A stretch of DNA of 64,000 bases, from NCBI RefSeq assembly GCF_001640805.2, contig NC_066845.1:17486307-17550306 (forward strand), read 5' to 3'. Shown piece after piece: positions 36,928 to 49,104 of this stretch. Numbering within the stretch: the stretch's first letter is position 1; each line of letters opens with the position of its first letter. The notes below the pieces were generated by a model. The model did not search any database, was not told the origin of the DNA, and was given only the letters and a program-made list of their open reading frames with translations. Source of the stretch: Lates calcarifer (Eukaryota; Chordata; Actinopteri; Centropomidae). Made by a program: the position numbers and the translations under genes.

Positions 36928-37415
36928 GACAGTGAGACTCATGTTGCCTTCCAGTTGAATTTCACCCTCTATGTGTTGTCATATCTGTTTGCTGTATGGA
37001 GAGCTTATGCAGCAGAGGCTGTCGTTGGGTTTTTTTTTTTTTAAGTTTACTCAACCAAGGTCAGCATCATCTATTGACACATCTGGATAAGATATGTTTA
37101 CAATGAAAACCTCACCTGACCGTTCTTTGTTCTCACCTCATGCTCCTGTTTGACACTGACTGATCATAAAGAAGGAAGCTTTAGGTTGCAGTTACGACTT
37201 CATCATCAAGCACCATCATAGTGTAGCAACTAAAACATACACTACATTTTCAAAATATGAGACTAGATGATGGTAAAAAAAAAAAGCAAGAAAAAGATTT
37301 AAATTGATGTCAGGAAAATATTTTGGTTCTGTTTTAACAAACAAAAACAGTCCAAGTGTGCAACAACAGAGGAATGATTATTCCACTATAAGAGGCCGCA
37401 TCATGGCTCTGTGGG
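36928..37415. other. Intergenic: prkab1 3' UTR side
   Basis: Non-coding. Probably mostly the prkab1 3' UTR on the minus strand; a minus-strand AATAAA occurs at 36847-36852, which would make the 3' UTR overlap the end of pla2g1b copy 2. Confidence 0.45.
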
Positions 37416-40350
37416 TCATATTGGCTTGTACAGAAGAGTGGTCACGTACTTCTTTTTATATCTGTGTGTTGCACTGAGGACCATCACCCCATCCTAAAAC
37501 ACAATGACAACAACAGTATTTAGATACAAATTCACTGAGAAATTGTTCAGAGTTCCTAAATTAAACAGAGAAAGTGTTCAAATGATTATGATTATTGGCA
37601 CAGTTTGACTAAAATCCATTAGGTATTTAGATGTTTTGTTTGACAGAAAAAATTTCCTCCTGATTTCACTTTGAGGGACAGCATTCAAAAAAGCAAATAT
37701 GTTACAAGGAGGATTTATCACCTTTATGGAGAGGGCGTACAGGTGATTAAGCATCACATGGTTGGGCTCTGGAAGAAGCGTCGGGTCACACTGATGAAGA
37801 TTCAGAGAGTGGTGAATTTCACTAAATTGCATGTTGTTGAAACTGATTTCTAAAGCAACTGGGGTCATTAAGACAAACTGTATTGCAGCATCAAACCTGC
37901 ACTTACAGAGACACCTGTGTCCTTGTTGAGCAGCACTTGCAGCAGGTGGGGAGGTAAGATAGGAGGGTGTTTGATCTTGTCTTCTGCTTTGGTCACATAT
38001 GCGTCCTGTTGGTACGGGCCGGGAGGGGAACTGGACAAATCTGGGAAAGAATGATCATGTAACACTAGTTTAGTACAGCCTTACATTAAAAAAAATAGTC
38101 CACAGAGGTCCACATATTAGCAAATGTCACTGATAATCACAATCTGGCCGGTCTGAAAGTAGTTGTTAATGAATTAATACAAGTGGCAGTACCTGAGATG
38201 TCTGCAGAATCCTGTGAGTCAATCCTGAGGGCATCAAAGACTTCAAAGTCTGTTCTCTTCACCTGGATAACATTATTGACTGTTCCAGTTTTAGACGTCA
38301 TCACAGCCTGGGAAAGAGTACAAACAGAAATTTGATACAGATACTTATGAGTATAAACTAGGTGGCAGGAAAAACAAGACTGCATCGAAGATACTTTTAC
38401 CTCAGAAAATTAAGTTTTTCACTCACCCCAGTTGGATCCAGAGTCCACTGACCGTCCACACAAAACTTGTACTGGTGCTCTCCCTCTGGCAGGTCCACTA
38501 TAGCCACAAAGTTCTTCTGGCTGGATTTGAGAAACAACCACGTGTCACATTTCTCATTAAAAGAAGGAACCAAGTTGTTGTGAAGCGTTCTGTGTGAGAC
38601 AAACTACCTTCTGTTGAGTGGGATCTTGGTGGCCCAGTTGTTGAAAGAGCCAGAGACAAAGACTTCTTTGGCGACCCCCGACCATCTAAACACAGTTGGC
38701 CTGGCCTGTGTTTGGCTTTTGCTGTCGCTCTCCAGGTCCTGCTGCCAGGCCAGAAATTCCTGTATTTCTTGTGGAGCCTGGACAACATGATATCAATGTA
38801 TTGTTGCCATGTTAATTAGAGCCTCTGCCTCTGCACCTCAACACAACATTTCCTGACTGAGTGACCTGAGAGGGAGCTGAAGATCGAGTTGTCTGGTTTA
38901 TGTGTTAGTGTGCTTTTAAAAAATGTACAACTCTCTGACCGACATTTAATTTTATTTGTCCTCCTCGTGCGAGCTAATGTGAGTAGACACATGCTTTATG
39001 GACATTTTCAGATTTGGTTCTACTCACTGTTGGTAAGTCAGATAAACTCAAATCTGCCTAATTTTGGCCAAACCTGGCAATTCAATATAAGTGATGGATT
39101 ACAAGAATAGTTTTTATGATTTTACATAAGAATTAGTCTGCCATGTTCATAGCACAGTAAAAGTGGTATTTTATAATCTACTATTTTAGTATTTTAAATG
39201 TATTTGCTGTATCCCTTCAGTATTTCCTGTTGCGTCTATTTTGTTTTTATATGGGGTTATGAATGGACCATAGTGGTGTTTTGCATGTTTTTGCCCTTTA
39301 GCAACAATTTTAGATGACTGCCAACTGTTTACGAAGCCAAACCGAACATTTTTTGATTCATTTCCTTCCTTCCCAGCAGCATTTAATATGAAATAGATGT
39401 GCAGCAACTTGACACTTGATTTCTATCTGTTCCATCAGTATCCATCAGTGTGAACATTTAGATGCCCTTATTATTTGTTATATGATGACTGTGGGCCTGT
39501 GTATTCATTGTAATGTAATTGTAAGTTGGTTGTTGAATAGAAATATTTTATTGCACATCATCCTCTTTGTACAACTGTTTGCTCTCTATTTGTCTTTGCT
39601 CTGTTTTTGTCTGACAAATTTGACTTTCGCAAAGACATACAGTATGTAAATGCAATTCCCTTTGGCAGCTGGTTCTCATGTTTCAGATGAAAGAGCTTCT
39701 TGCCCTCACCTGAATTCAACAAAAAAAAACTATTGCTTCGAATATATAATCACGTAATGAAAGACAGGCATGACACTGACCAACATTTTAAATGCATCAA
39801 AGAACATGACATTTGAGTCTTGTGACCTTTTTTTAGGCACAGTATAAACAGACATGTCAGATTCTGCAGGTATGTGATAACATCATTACTTTGTTTTTTA
39901 ACACATTTTCCATTTTTGCTTTTACAGAATGTGGCATCTTTCCTTTGTCACATCAGTATTTTTTTGGGATATATCCTGCCTAAATGTTAATACACATCCA
40001 GCATAAAGGATTTCCTATCCCATATAAATCAATCTGAAAATGAAGTGAAACATTATCATGTGTAATTCATAATTAGGGTGCAAACACAGGCAGAATACTA
40101 AGGATCATCCTTAAGTGTTTCATGTTAGTCCAATGTACTGAGATAATCCAAAACATGGGCTCTGTTAGTTAATAAAGGGCATAAAATGTAGGACCATGAC
40201 ACTAGTCCTGGTATAAACTTCTTACTCTACCTTGGGATCCTCTCTCTGGAAGAGATCTGCGTCCTCTGATGTGTCCATCAGGATGTTAGGACGCGCCTCC
40301 TTCCCTCCTTGCTGACCCCCGCTGGACCTGTCACTGCTGCTGTTCCCCAT
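37416..40350 (-). CDS. prkab1: AMP-activated protein kinase subunit beta-1
   Basis: Seven exons read right to left: 40231-40350, 38608-38777, 38427-38520, 38193-38307, 37907-38040, 37722-37790 and 37416-37493. They join to 259 residues (human 270). MGNSSS gives the N-myristoylation glycine. The carbohydrate-binding module spans roughly residues 66-150 (RPTVFRWSG, GSFNNW, DGQWTLDP), with the glycogen-contact tryptophans at 88 and 122 and the activation-loop-facing serine at 97 in NRSQKNFV (Ser108 in human). The C-terminal alpha/gamma-binding part ends RYKKKYVTTLLYKPI. The beta subunit scaffolds the AMPK heterotrimer and targets it to glycogen and membranes. Beta-1 rather than beta-2 is chosen from ILMDTSEDADLF, SCDPTLLPEPN with KDGVMVL, and the tmem233 neighbour. 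NNWATKIPL has one residue more than human beta-1 and there resembles beta-2. Intact. Confidence 0.97.
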
Positions 40351-40960
40351 CGTGGTGGTATCAACCACTGCAAGACACACACACACACACAAAACACATC
40401 AAGATGTTCAGTCAGCATTTCTCTGGATCCTGGGACACACAGGGCAGAGACCACCAGGGGCCCTACAGTGGTCCCTGGACTGACCACAAAGGTCTTTCTA
40501 TTATTAGGGCTAAAACTGACCCTAAGAACAATGGTGACTGTTCACTGGTTTCATTTTTATTTTTTTTTTTGGCTGTAAATAGCTACAGTAAGAGCATGCA
40601 ACTACACAACATCACAGTGCCCACCTAGATCTTCTCAGATGAGGTTTGGTTGTCTGCAGTCTAATCAAACACAGCTCTCTGGTCTGATGTGCATCTGGTT
40701 GTAGTTTGTGGATGTTAATTCGTCCTGCGTCCTTATCGTCGTTGTTTCCGTCTTTGAACTGGAGAAGTTTTCTCTTGGACTAAAACGCAACAAACATGAG
40801 GCGGAGCAGCGTTCACCGTCTCACAGATCACTGACAGATGAACAGTCTCTTATGTTCGGGTTGTGCTCTTTCTTTCACACACCTCTATCTGTTTCTTTTT
40901 ACTCCTGTGCTCAGCCGTAAGCGACTATGCGCGTTTTCGCCATTTAGGAAACTTCACTCT

Positions 40961-40999
40961 GTGTGTGTGTGTGTGTGTGTGTTTGTGTGTGTGTGTTTG
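40961..40999. repeat. (TG)n microsatellite
   Basis: Interrupted TG run, two TTTG interruptions. Confidence 0.95.
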
Positions 41000-41339
41000 T
41001 ACTGGGGAAAGCACACCTCTTCCGCCTCCTGTCCTCGAGCTCAGGAAGAGTTGAAGTTTAACCCGATTGTTGCCAACTGTTTGGTCAACGAAACCTTATC
41101 GACAACAAATGAACGAGTTTTAGTGATAAAATAAGAGCAGTACTGTCAGTGAGATGGATCATATTCATCTCTGAGCTAAACTTTAGGTTCAACTAAACGG
41201 ACAAAGAACAAAAATACAACTGGTCTGAACGGGCATGTGGAAGTAATTAAAAGCAAAAGACACACACGAACAAACACTTAAGTATATGTTCAGAGGTATT
41301 CTTGATCCCAAACGGCAGTCTTTGTGGCTTAATTTGGTT

Positions 41340-41600
41340 TTCAACCTGAGGGTCGCGATCCCTCAAGTGGTCACACAATAAATCTACAGGTCCTCAGCCA
41401 TAAATAAAAATAAAAACTTCCCGTCATTTTTCTTTTTCTAGGTAATACAGTTTCAGGCCTCTACAGTGGACTCAAATAATTATTTTTACTTTTTGGCTGA
41501 TTTGTTCCTATGACATATAGAGACATATGAGGACATATTCATAACATATTCATTCAATGGTCACAAACCAAAAACAGCAGGGAACCATGGGTCTAGATCA
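41340..41600. mobile_element. hAT-like repeat fragment
   Basis: TTTTCAACCTGAGGGTCGCG and ACAATAAATCTACAGGTC match the order of a hAT non-autonomous family common in fish, related to the 29.8-kb element. Right end GTCACAAACCAAAAACAGCAG is only loosely similar to the expected terminus. Confidence 0.45.
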
Positions 41601-43139
41601 CATTTTGTCATAAAAATTTGTGGCCAGAATGTGTTTGATTTATTTTAAAATGTATCCTGTAACTGAATATGTGTTTTTTGGCTCTTAGATTTGTGATTTT
41701 ATTTCTAAATGTGTATTGTATCCTTATAGTGGGGTGGTCTGTAAAGCAGACAACCATAGTCAGTACAGCCCTTTAAGATTTCTGCAGCTCAGCAAAAGAG
41801 TGCCCTTGTTCCATATCACCTGTGATTTCTCTGAGACGTTCTCACAACTATCCAGTTTCATGTAATTCACATGTCTGTAGCCTGTAACAGTACACACTCA
41901 AAATGAAAATAAAAACTGATAGTCATCAGTATTTCAGTGTGAGGAAAGGTCATCCTTTTCCTCTCAGGGTTAGAGAGTGCTGGAGTACATGTAATCACAG
42001 CTTCAGACTGATTATTCTTCCAACAGAAAACCAGCAGTTTACAGTGTATGCTTTTTCCCCCCAGTAAGTACTATGTAATCTTTTATTTTCAGTTGACAAT
42101 ACTACATTGTTTTACTACTTTTCTTGACTGCAGCACCCAATTGAGACTTTTGTAAAAATGGAATAGTGACAGATGACTATTACAATACTGACCTTTACAA
42201 TACTAATAATAATCCATTCAAAATGTCAATATTAATCAATAGAACTACACTTTATTCTTTATACTATTTTTCATGTTCCAAAGTAAGTGAAAGTGATTTT
42301 ACTGTTTTGTCCTCTTGAAATGAACCTGCTGAGATTACATTTTAAAACATGGGTATGGGTTGTTTGTGTTTTCTTCATACTCTGTCTGCCAATGGAGAAT
42401 TCAGCAGATTATCAGTGAGCTAGTTTTAACAGTTCATGCAGCCTCAATATCAAAGCAACTGCATGGACACTGCGTATGATTTCCCACCTTTGACCAGGTG
42501 CAATGATTACATACTGAGTCCCAGTTACCGATTTTGTTTTGAGAAGATATACACTATCTATCAAGAATAAATCACATTGTCACAATCATTTCATGAGAAG
42601 AGGTTAAAAATATTTTATTCCAATATTATTTTATGGGCAACAGTGTATATAATTTTAAACAACATCTATGTAGATTTGTTAGTGATTGCATTGCTAAAGA
42701 GAAATGATCCATGATTGGCCATGATATAATAATACGTCATTAGTCACTTTCAGAGCTTTACTACATTCCCATGGATTGTCTCTGCGTAGTTAGCGCTCTG
42801 TGCCAGGCACACACAGGCCCCATTCAAACTCAGCTTATGTCTAGCACAGCAACAGGACGTAGTTAAACATCTGACACACAGGAACCCAGTGAAAGGTTTT
42901 GTATTGTTCTGCCCCTCATTTTTAATGTTGCATTGCACCTTGGTTGAAGTCATAAAAGATATTTAACTTTTAAAAGATCTACATGTCTATTTTCTGCCAC
43001 TTATCTGGGTCCAGGTCAGTGTCCTGGTCTGAACCGCCTCCTTTAGCTCTCCCTTTGGGAATCATGAGGCACTCTCAGGTCAAATATCTCATTTGTTAAA
43101 GTGCGCTCTTCTGATTCAAAACCACTTCACACACACAGT

Positions 43140-43640
43140 TCCTGGTTTGCATGAAGCCAAAACCTTACACTCTGTATTCCTGCAGCACATCCATTGGTTT
43201 GCTGGGCATTATCAGGAGCCAAGTCTCAAAGTTACAAAGTCACAAAACACATGTAGACTGGTTGTACAGTCTCATGACCTGTCCTACATCCTGGACGTTA
43301 AGGAGCTCGTCCACCAGGTGGTCCTCCAGGGACGTGAATAAGGCTTCCCCTCAGTCTGTGAACTCTGCCTCCTCCACAGAGAGCATGTCAGATAGGTCAG
43401 CAGTTCCTTCTCATGTTCCCTCCACTGCTCTGTCTTCAGTCTGTGGACTTGGTAGACGGGGTCCCCAGGGCCCTAACCAAACAAAAAAGACCTCCCACCT
43501 CGGCTGGTGTCCCCCAGCAAGTTACTGAGTTACCATGGTGACTTTCTGGCCACAGCTCCAAGCAGCTGCATCAGCAAAGGAGACTTTGAACATTGACTGC
43601 TCAGATCCCATGAACCCAGCCTTTGCTAAAATCTGTTGAA
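43140..43640 (-). mobile_element. Possible decayed non-LTR retrotransposon fragment
   Basis: On the minus strand, TTTGCTGATGCAGCTGCTTG, then GGAGCTGTGGCC, and downstream a stop-broken stretch reading like EEAEFTD and VDELLNVQD. This recalls the region upstream of the reverse transcriptase of a LINE family common in fish. No catalytic motif survives and all frames are broken. Judged from recollection of the pattern only. Confidence 0.3.
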
Positions 43641-44983
43641 AGCAGCAGCATGATTTGTAATATTTCCAGTTCATCCTCACTGGATTTCTGTCTTTACCAC
43701 ACCCATCCAACAGTTTCCCCTGTCATCTCATCCAGCTCACTAGCAGATGGCGATCAGTTTACAGCTTTGCTCCTCCTTTCACATGGCTGCAGTCCCAACA
43801 GTATGACTACAAAGTCAGTCATTAGTCCTTGGCCCATAGTGTTCTGGTACCTGTTGAACTTATAAACTGTCTTTTGAAGTTTTGGTGAGGTGCAGGCTGT
43901 AGGTTAAGACAAGAAAATAAAAAGAAGAAAGGAAAAGAAAAGAGGGTTTTTAACACGCTCATACACAGATTTATGCAAACCCTCCACCTTGATAAGCTGG
44001 TGATTAAACTTTTAATTTCCCTGTAGTTAATATGCTGGATCAGTGCAAAGCCTGAAGATTATATGCTCTATATGTTCTATTTTTAGCATCATAACAGTGT
44101 TAATATTAGATATCAGAGTACACCATCCCTCATACTCAACAAATTGCAGCAGGTGTCAAAAATGGGTGTGGACTGAGACCAGTCAAACTCTAATACTACT
44201 ACTACCACTAATACTGCACAGTGTTAAACAAGACTGTTACTTCTACCAATACTGAATGCTGTTATATTGTGTTGATGCCCTCAGAAATACGGATTGTGTA
44301 GTTAAAAAATAAACATTTTGGTCAGTTCAAGTAATGAAATCTGCATTGCTGAATGTGATTTCAGAAAATATGAAAATGTAATTTTTTCAAAGCAATAATA
44401 TCTAACTAACTCTAAATATAATAGGCTTTCTAGTCATTTTTTAAGTTGCCTTTACAGTTTTGGTCTGTTTACCAGGCTATGTTTTGTGAAAGTAAAACAT
44501 TTTATTTCATGCTTTTATGCATACAGAATGTACAGAGAGGCAGAGTGTAATATTCCTCTGCTTGGAAATGGCCGTGTCAGCCAACATAAAATCGCAGTTT
44601 ATTAAATAATTAACGATCAAGAATCAATAACACAGCAAAATGCACATCAGCACATTAGTCTCACTACCAGCGGAAGCACTGGTAGGATCCTCTTTCATAA
44701 AGAACTTTGCATGAGTATTTCTGTCACCTTGCAAACACAAAAACTGTAAACATTTTACTGCAACATAATGTCCACAGCAGTTGAGACCAAGGTGTGTTCT
44801 GCTGTGTTTTGAAGTCAGACTCTGCCAGCTCTTGGAAAACCTCCAGAACTCTTGATGAAAGGGGCCAAGCAGAGCTTCTCCTCATCCCATGGAGCTGGAA
44901 TTTCCATGAAATTTCCACCTCTCCTCTTCCTCCTCAAGATGTCACACTACATGCTGCGAATGAAAAGGATACTTGAAATCTTT

Positions 44984-46290
44984 CTATTCTTCTGTAAAAA
45001 TTTTTGAATTGTGTATGCGGTGAGTCCGTACCGTTGTGAAGTGCACAATGATATATGCAGTGATGATCACGAGACCAATGACAAAAGAAACGATCCCCAA
45101 GTGAAGAGCTTTCCGACCCAGCCGCTTGGAGCCATCATAGTCCTGCTCATCATAGCTCTTTTGGGCCTATGGAGTGAGTGAAAGGTCAAATTCAATTTTA
45201 AGATATTTAAACTCAACAGAGGCAACCTTCCTCGTCAACAACACAAGTCCCATAGTAGCAAGTTACACACGACCCAGACATGTGTCTTTCATGGGAATCT
45301 ATTCTGAACATTTAGAAAGAGATGATTCACTGCCTTGCTTTGGACCCACATTTATCTCCCTGCACCTGCCTTTCTTGTTATCTCTAATTCATATTTGTAC
45401 TGAAGCCAAAGTCCTCCGCAATGAAAACAGTGGATTACTGTGCCTTCATGCCTCATCCTGTTACTCACAGCCACAATGATGCAGCAGCAGCTGCTGTTGG
45501 CACGTCGACTCAACGTATCTCTGTCCCCTCAGACAGCTCAAAGACTTGAGACAAATCTAAATATGCTGCGCCTATCTAATGTTTCAGCTTCTTTAAACTT
45601 TTATGTCATCCTGGCAGGAAATGAATGTTAACCAGAGAGCTACCGGAAGAGCCATATCCACACTGATGAGTTTAGAACATTACTGTAAGCAGTTATGGAC
45701 AGGGTCTGGCACTCAGACAGGTCATAAACTGGAAGTATATTTTATCTTAGCACACATCAGCAGAGTCATTTATTAATTATGTAGCTGAGCAGTTCAGAGA
45801 AGTGAAGTGGTTATTTCTTTATCTGATCTTGATCATCATGGTTTACATTCTGTATGTAACTATACAGAACATGTTTGCTAATTAAAAAGACACAAATGAC
45901 TATTTTTTCTATTATATCCAGATAAATCTTTCATGGGTGAACCATAGTCCCACACTCTCCTCTCATATTTACACGTCCACATGTCATGCCACATGTTGAC
46001 CATCCTCTACACTACAAGCAGATATCTAAACCTCATACAAACTTCACTTGAAGTATCTTATCTTGTAACAATTCATACTTAATAGCCTGGTATGTCTGGA
46101 AAAGTTAAACATTCATCGTTGTGTAACTCACCAGCACCGAGAAAACCAGTGCCACGATATTGATGGGCCATGCTGGGCAGAAACAGGTGAACATGGTGAG
46201 CCAGAGGTAGCTCCTCCGAGGGGGGATCTCCTGAGCCTCCCCATTCGTCACAAGGTCAGAGCTTTCCTGCAGGGAGGGCTTGGTGTTCAT
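44984..46290 (-). CDS. tmem233: TMEM233-like dispanin (CD225 family)
   Basis: Two exons read right to left: 46132-46290 and 44984-45166. They give 113 residues (human TMEM233 is 109). After a hydrophilic N-terminus comes the CD225 intramembrane segment YLWLTMFTCFCPAWPINIVA with its conserved cysteines, a conserved loop (DYDGSKRLGRKAL) and a C-terminal transmembrane helix (VSFVIGLVIITAYIIVHFT). Dispanins include IFITM proteins and PRRT2; TMEM233 is expressed in sensory neurons of mammals and affects sodium channel gating. Placing it as TMEM233 rests on sequence and on its position beside prkab1, as in human. The 3' end is uncertain: the exon reads to a stop at 44984, but a possible donor (GTACGG) follows ...HFTT and could join a short last exon not found. 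Confidence 0.88.
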
Positions 46291-47237
46291 GACCGGGCGC
46301 AGTGTCCCCTGAAGACAGCAGAAGCAGAGAGGCGAAGCAGCGGCAGCGCTGACACACTGGGAGAATGGAGGTGGAGGCAGGGGAGGGCAGGAAGCAGAGC
46401 ACTGATGATGGAAGAGAGAAATCAGCCAGCAGAGAAATATGGGAGGACACAGAGGCAGGCTGGTGAGCAGACTGAAGACTCAGGCCAGCAGACACACTGA
46501 GTGAACACTGCTTTTTCCTAGAAACAATATCAGGAAATGAAAAGGAAAGAAAAAAGACAGAAAGAGAATACATAGGAATTTACAACAAATATATGTACAG
46601 TCATTTAGTACACAGTTATAGCCGTTTAGTACAATATTTGAAGTAATTAAGGACAGGATTACATTAATTTCTTACACATTCATAGTAATTTAGTACATGT
46701 AAAGTATTTTAGTCCAAATGTATGATTTGTCAGAAATCTATCACACCGAAAAGTTATAGTAATGCAGTACAAACCTTAACAAATTTAAAGTAAGTAATTT
46801 AAATTTAAAGTAAGTAAGTAAATTTTCTACAACAAGTAAATGTAGTACAACATTTGTAGTAATTTGGTACAAATTCAGTTCAGTGGGAAAATCTGTTAGA
46901 ATAACACCACTATTGTTCCCTTTACGCTGCACACAAGGTTATACAATTACATAAGAACAATGATATAGTAAAATGAGAATTCTTCACATTGGTGTGTTTC
47001 TTATATTTGACATGAAAATGTGTGAAAGCCTCTCACATGCAGTACAGACTATCCTGACCAAACTGTGAAGAGGGTCACACAGCACCACCTAATGCTGATG
47101 GAGAATACTGCCAACAATCCTATAGCCTCATAACTTCTATTAATTTCTTATTGGAAAAAAATGGAGCGAAACAAAATCATGGGTCATTATGTGAAAAAAG
47201 GTCAAACAGGACACAAAAGTGGAATGTTTTAAAATAA
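46291..47237. other. Intergenic: tmem233 upstream and a degenerate tandem array
   Basis: Holds tmem233 5' sequence and, at about 46,595-46,880, a loose array of TTTAGTACA-like units. No gene seen. Confidence 0.5.
46595..46880. repeat. Degenerate short tandem array
   Basis: The unit TAGTAATTTAGTACA or a close variant recurs irregularly at about 46,604, 46,624, 46,683, 46,757 and 46,856, mixed with AAAGTAAGTAA units. Confidence 0.45.
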
Positions 47238-49104
47238 TTTATTAGGAATTTTAAAAAGGTTTTTTTTTGTTTCAAAGGAATAAACATGACAGGAAAAAGA
47301 AAATCAGAAAAATGTTACAGTGTTGACAAGATTGTTATTTTTCAGTGAAAACAGCATCAAAGTATGAACTACCATGGTAGCCCGCAGCAGTGTGAGCATG
47401 TGTATCAAAATGTAAAACCTGGTATCAAGAGTGCTTTGTTCTTACGCTAACATTCGAAGGAAAACACATCTATCGTGATTGGCCAGTGCAACATTCTAGT
47501 AGCTCTGAACATAATTGTTTTGGTCTAAAAATTGTTGTCACATTGCTACAGTCTGTGACCTCCAGTGGATTTGCAGTGATGGATTGGGGGGCGGGGGGGT
47601 TACAGGTAAACAAGAGTTAATAAGACCCCCCCACCCCACCTTTTCCTGTTGGAAAAGCCACCTTTCTAAAAGGTTTAACCATCCACACTTTGACATGGAT
47701 GTTAATGTAATAATAAAAAAGTCAGATTAAAACTTCACATTTGCAACTGAGGTACCAACCCCACCCCCACCCCACCCCCAAAAAACAGCACATGGCACAT
47801 TGGAAACCAATGTGGATAAAACCATATGACATGCTCACGCAAACATCAACACAACCTGCAGAGCGAATCAGTCATAAACATGTTAACTGTGTATGACTGC
47901 TCCTGCCTACTAGTCCTTCATTTTCCTTCACAAACAATCATCACATATTGAAAATCACAGTTAAAACAACAATATGACAAAGTAAGAAAACAGCATGTTT
48001 TTTTTCTCCTCGCCTGATAGAGGAGCGTTTTCACACCCATATATCCCCAAAAGTAAAGTGTTGTATCCAGACTCAGCCTCTCTCCTGCTGGACTCAGAGC
48101 TGAGTCAGCCTCTGAACGCAGTAACAGACTCAAATGATGCATCATTCATAAATGCCTGGAGAGAAATACAGCATATGGCTGGTCTTATATTGACAGACAA
48201 ACTGAGATGTTCTTGACTTCCATGTGAGACTATGATACGTAACAGTCAAGCTTTCCAACACATTTCTCCAAAGCCTCCCACCTCCCACACACAAAATTAG
48301 CTGATCCCCCGTCCAAGCCCCCCAGAAACCACAGTCATATTTACAATATATTACAAAATTGTACAGCTCATGTAGGCATATTATGTAACTGTGACTAATG
48401 ACCTTTGTCGTCTGACCATTATTAGTATAACAAGTCTTTGTTAAAAACCTACCAAGATATACACTTTGTGACACATTCTCAAGAAATAGTATTAATCACA
48501 AATGTTTCGTTAAAATTCAGTATGAACTAGTATAGACAACTAGACAAATATACAGTTTTCCAGTACAAATAACAGCTCTTGACCTTCAAACAGGCTTCAC
48601 CCGGAGATTTAACTCCTCTTATCTCAGAGAGATCAGGGTCAAAGTTCAAGTAACCCAATAAAACACATCCATAACAGATAAAGAAACAACGCAGCCATCA
48701 CAAAAAACAGCAAGGTGAAACATAACAACAGAGGAAAAAGAAAAAAAAATACACTAAAAACTCAGCATCTGCGTGTGTTGCTATTACATGTAGTGATAAA
48801 CATTTCACTCATTTTTCTTCTTCTTTTTTTTCTCAGTAGGTGGAGTTTAGTGAGGCGTCAATAGGGTTGGCTGGGTTCAGGCTGACACCAGGTTGTGGGG
48901 TGGGGGGTAGGTTTGAAGGTCCAGCCGCCTCCAGCAGAAGAGATGGACTGGACAGAGACAGGCCAGATCAGCTCCAAAGCAGCTTCAACTCCTCCCAGCT
49001 CTCAGTCTACAGCTCTGCACTGACACAAAAACCACATGGATTACTCATAGGTTTGGTGATGATTTTATATGTTAGGTTTTAAACAAGATGACTAACTTAC
49101 ACTC
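47238..49104 (-). other. msi1: Probable msi1 3' UTR
   Basis: Non-coding sequence between the msi1 stop and a minus-strand AATAAA at 47238-47243. A G-rich run (near 47,586) and C-rich runs (near 47,625 and 47,760) occur inside. Extent inferred from the signal. Confidence 0.5.

Larger units (their letters stand above)
40351..44983. other. Intergenic between prkab1 and tmem233
   Basis: Right of the prkab1 start are CA (40,375-40,391) and TG (40,961-40,999) tracts and presumably a non-coding first exon and promoter. A hAT-like repeat fragment lies at about 41,340-41,600 and a decayed LINE-like fragment at 43,140-43,640. No intact gene seen. Confidence 0.5.

Noticed and set aside
43151..43528. 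125-codon plus-strand ORF between prkab1 and tmem233
   Set aside because: The minus strand of this interval looks like a decayed retrotransposon, and the plus ORF has no recognisable domain.
43525..43545. X-box-like GTTACCATGGTGAC
   Set aside because: The right half-site departs from the RFX consensus and it lies inside the decayed retroelement.
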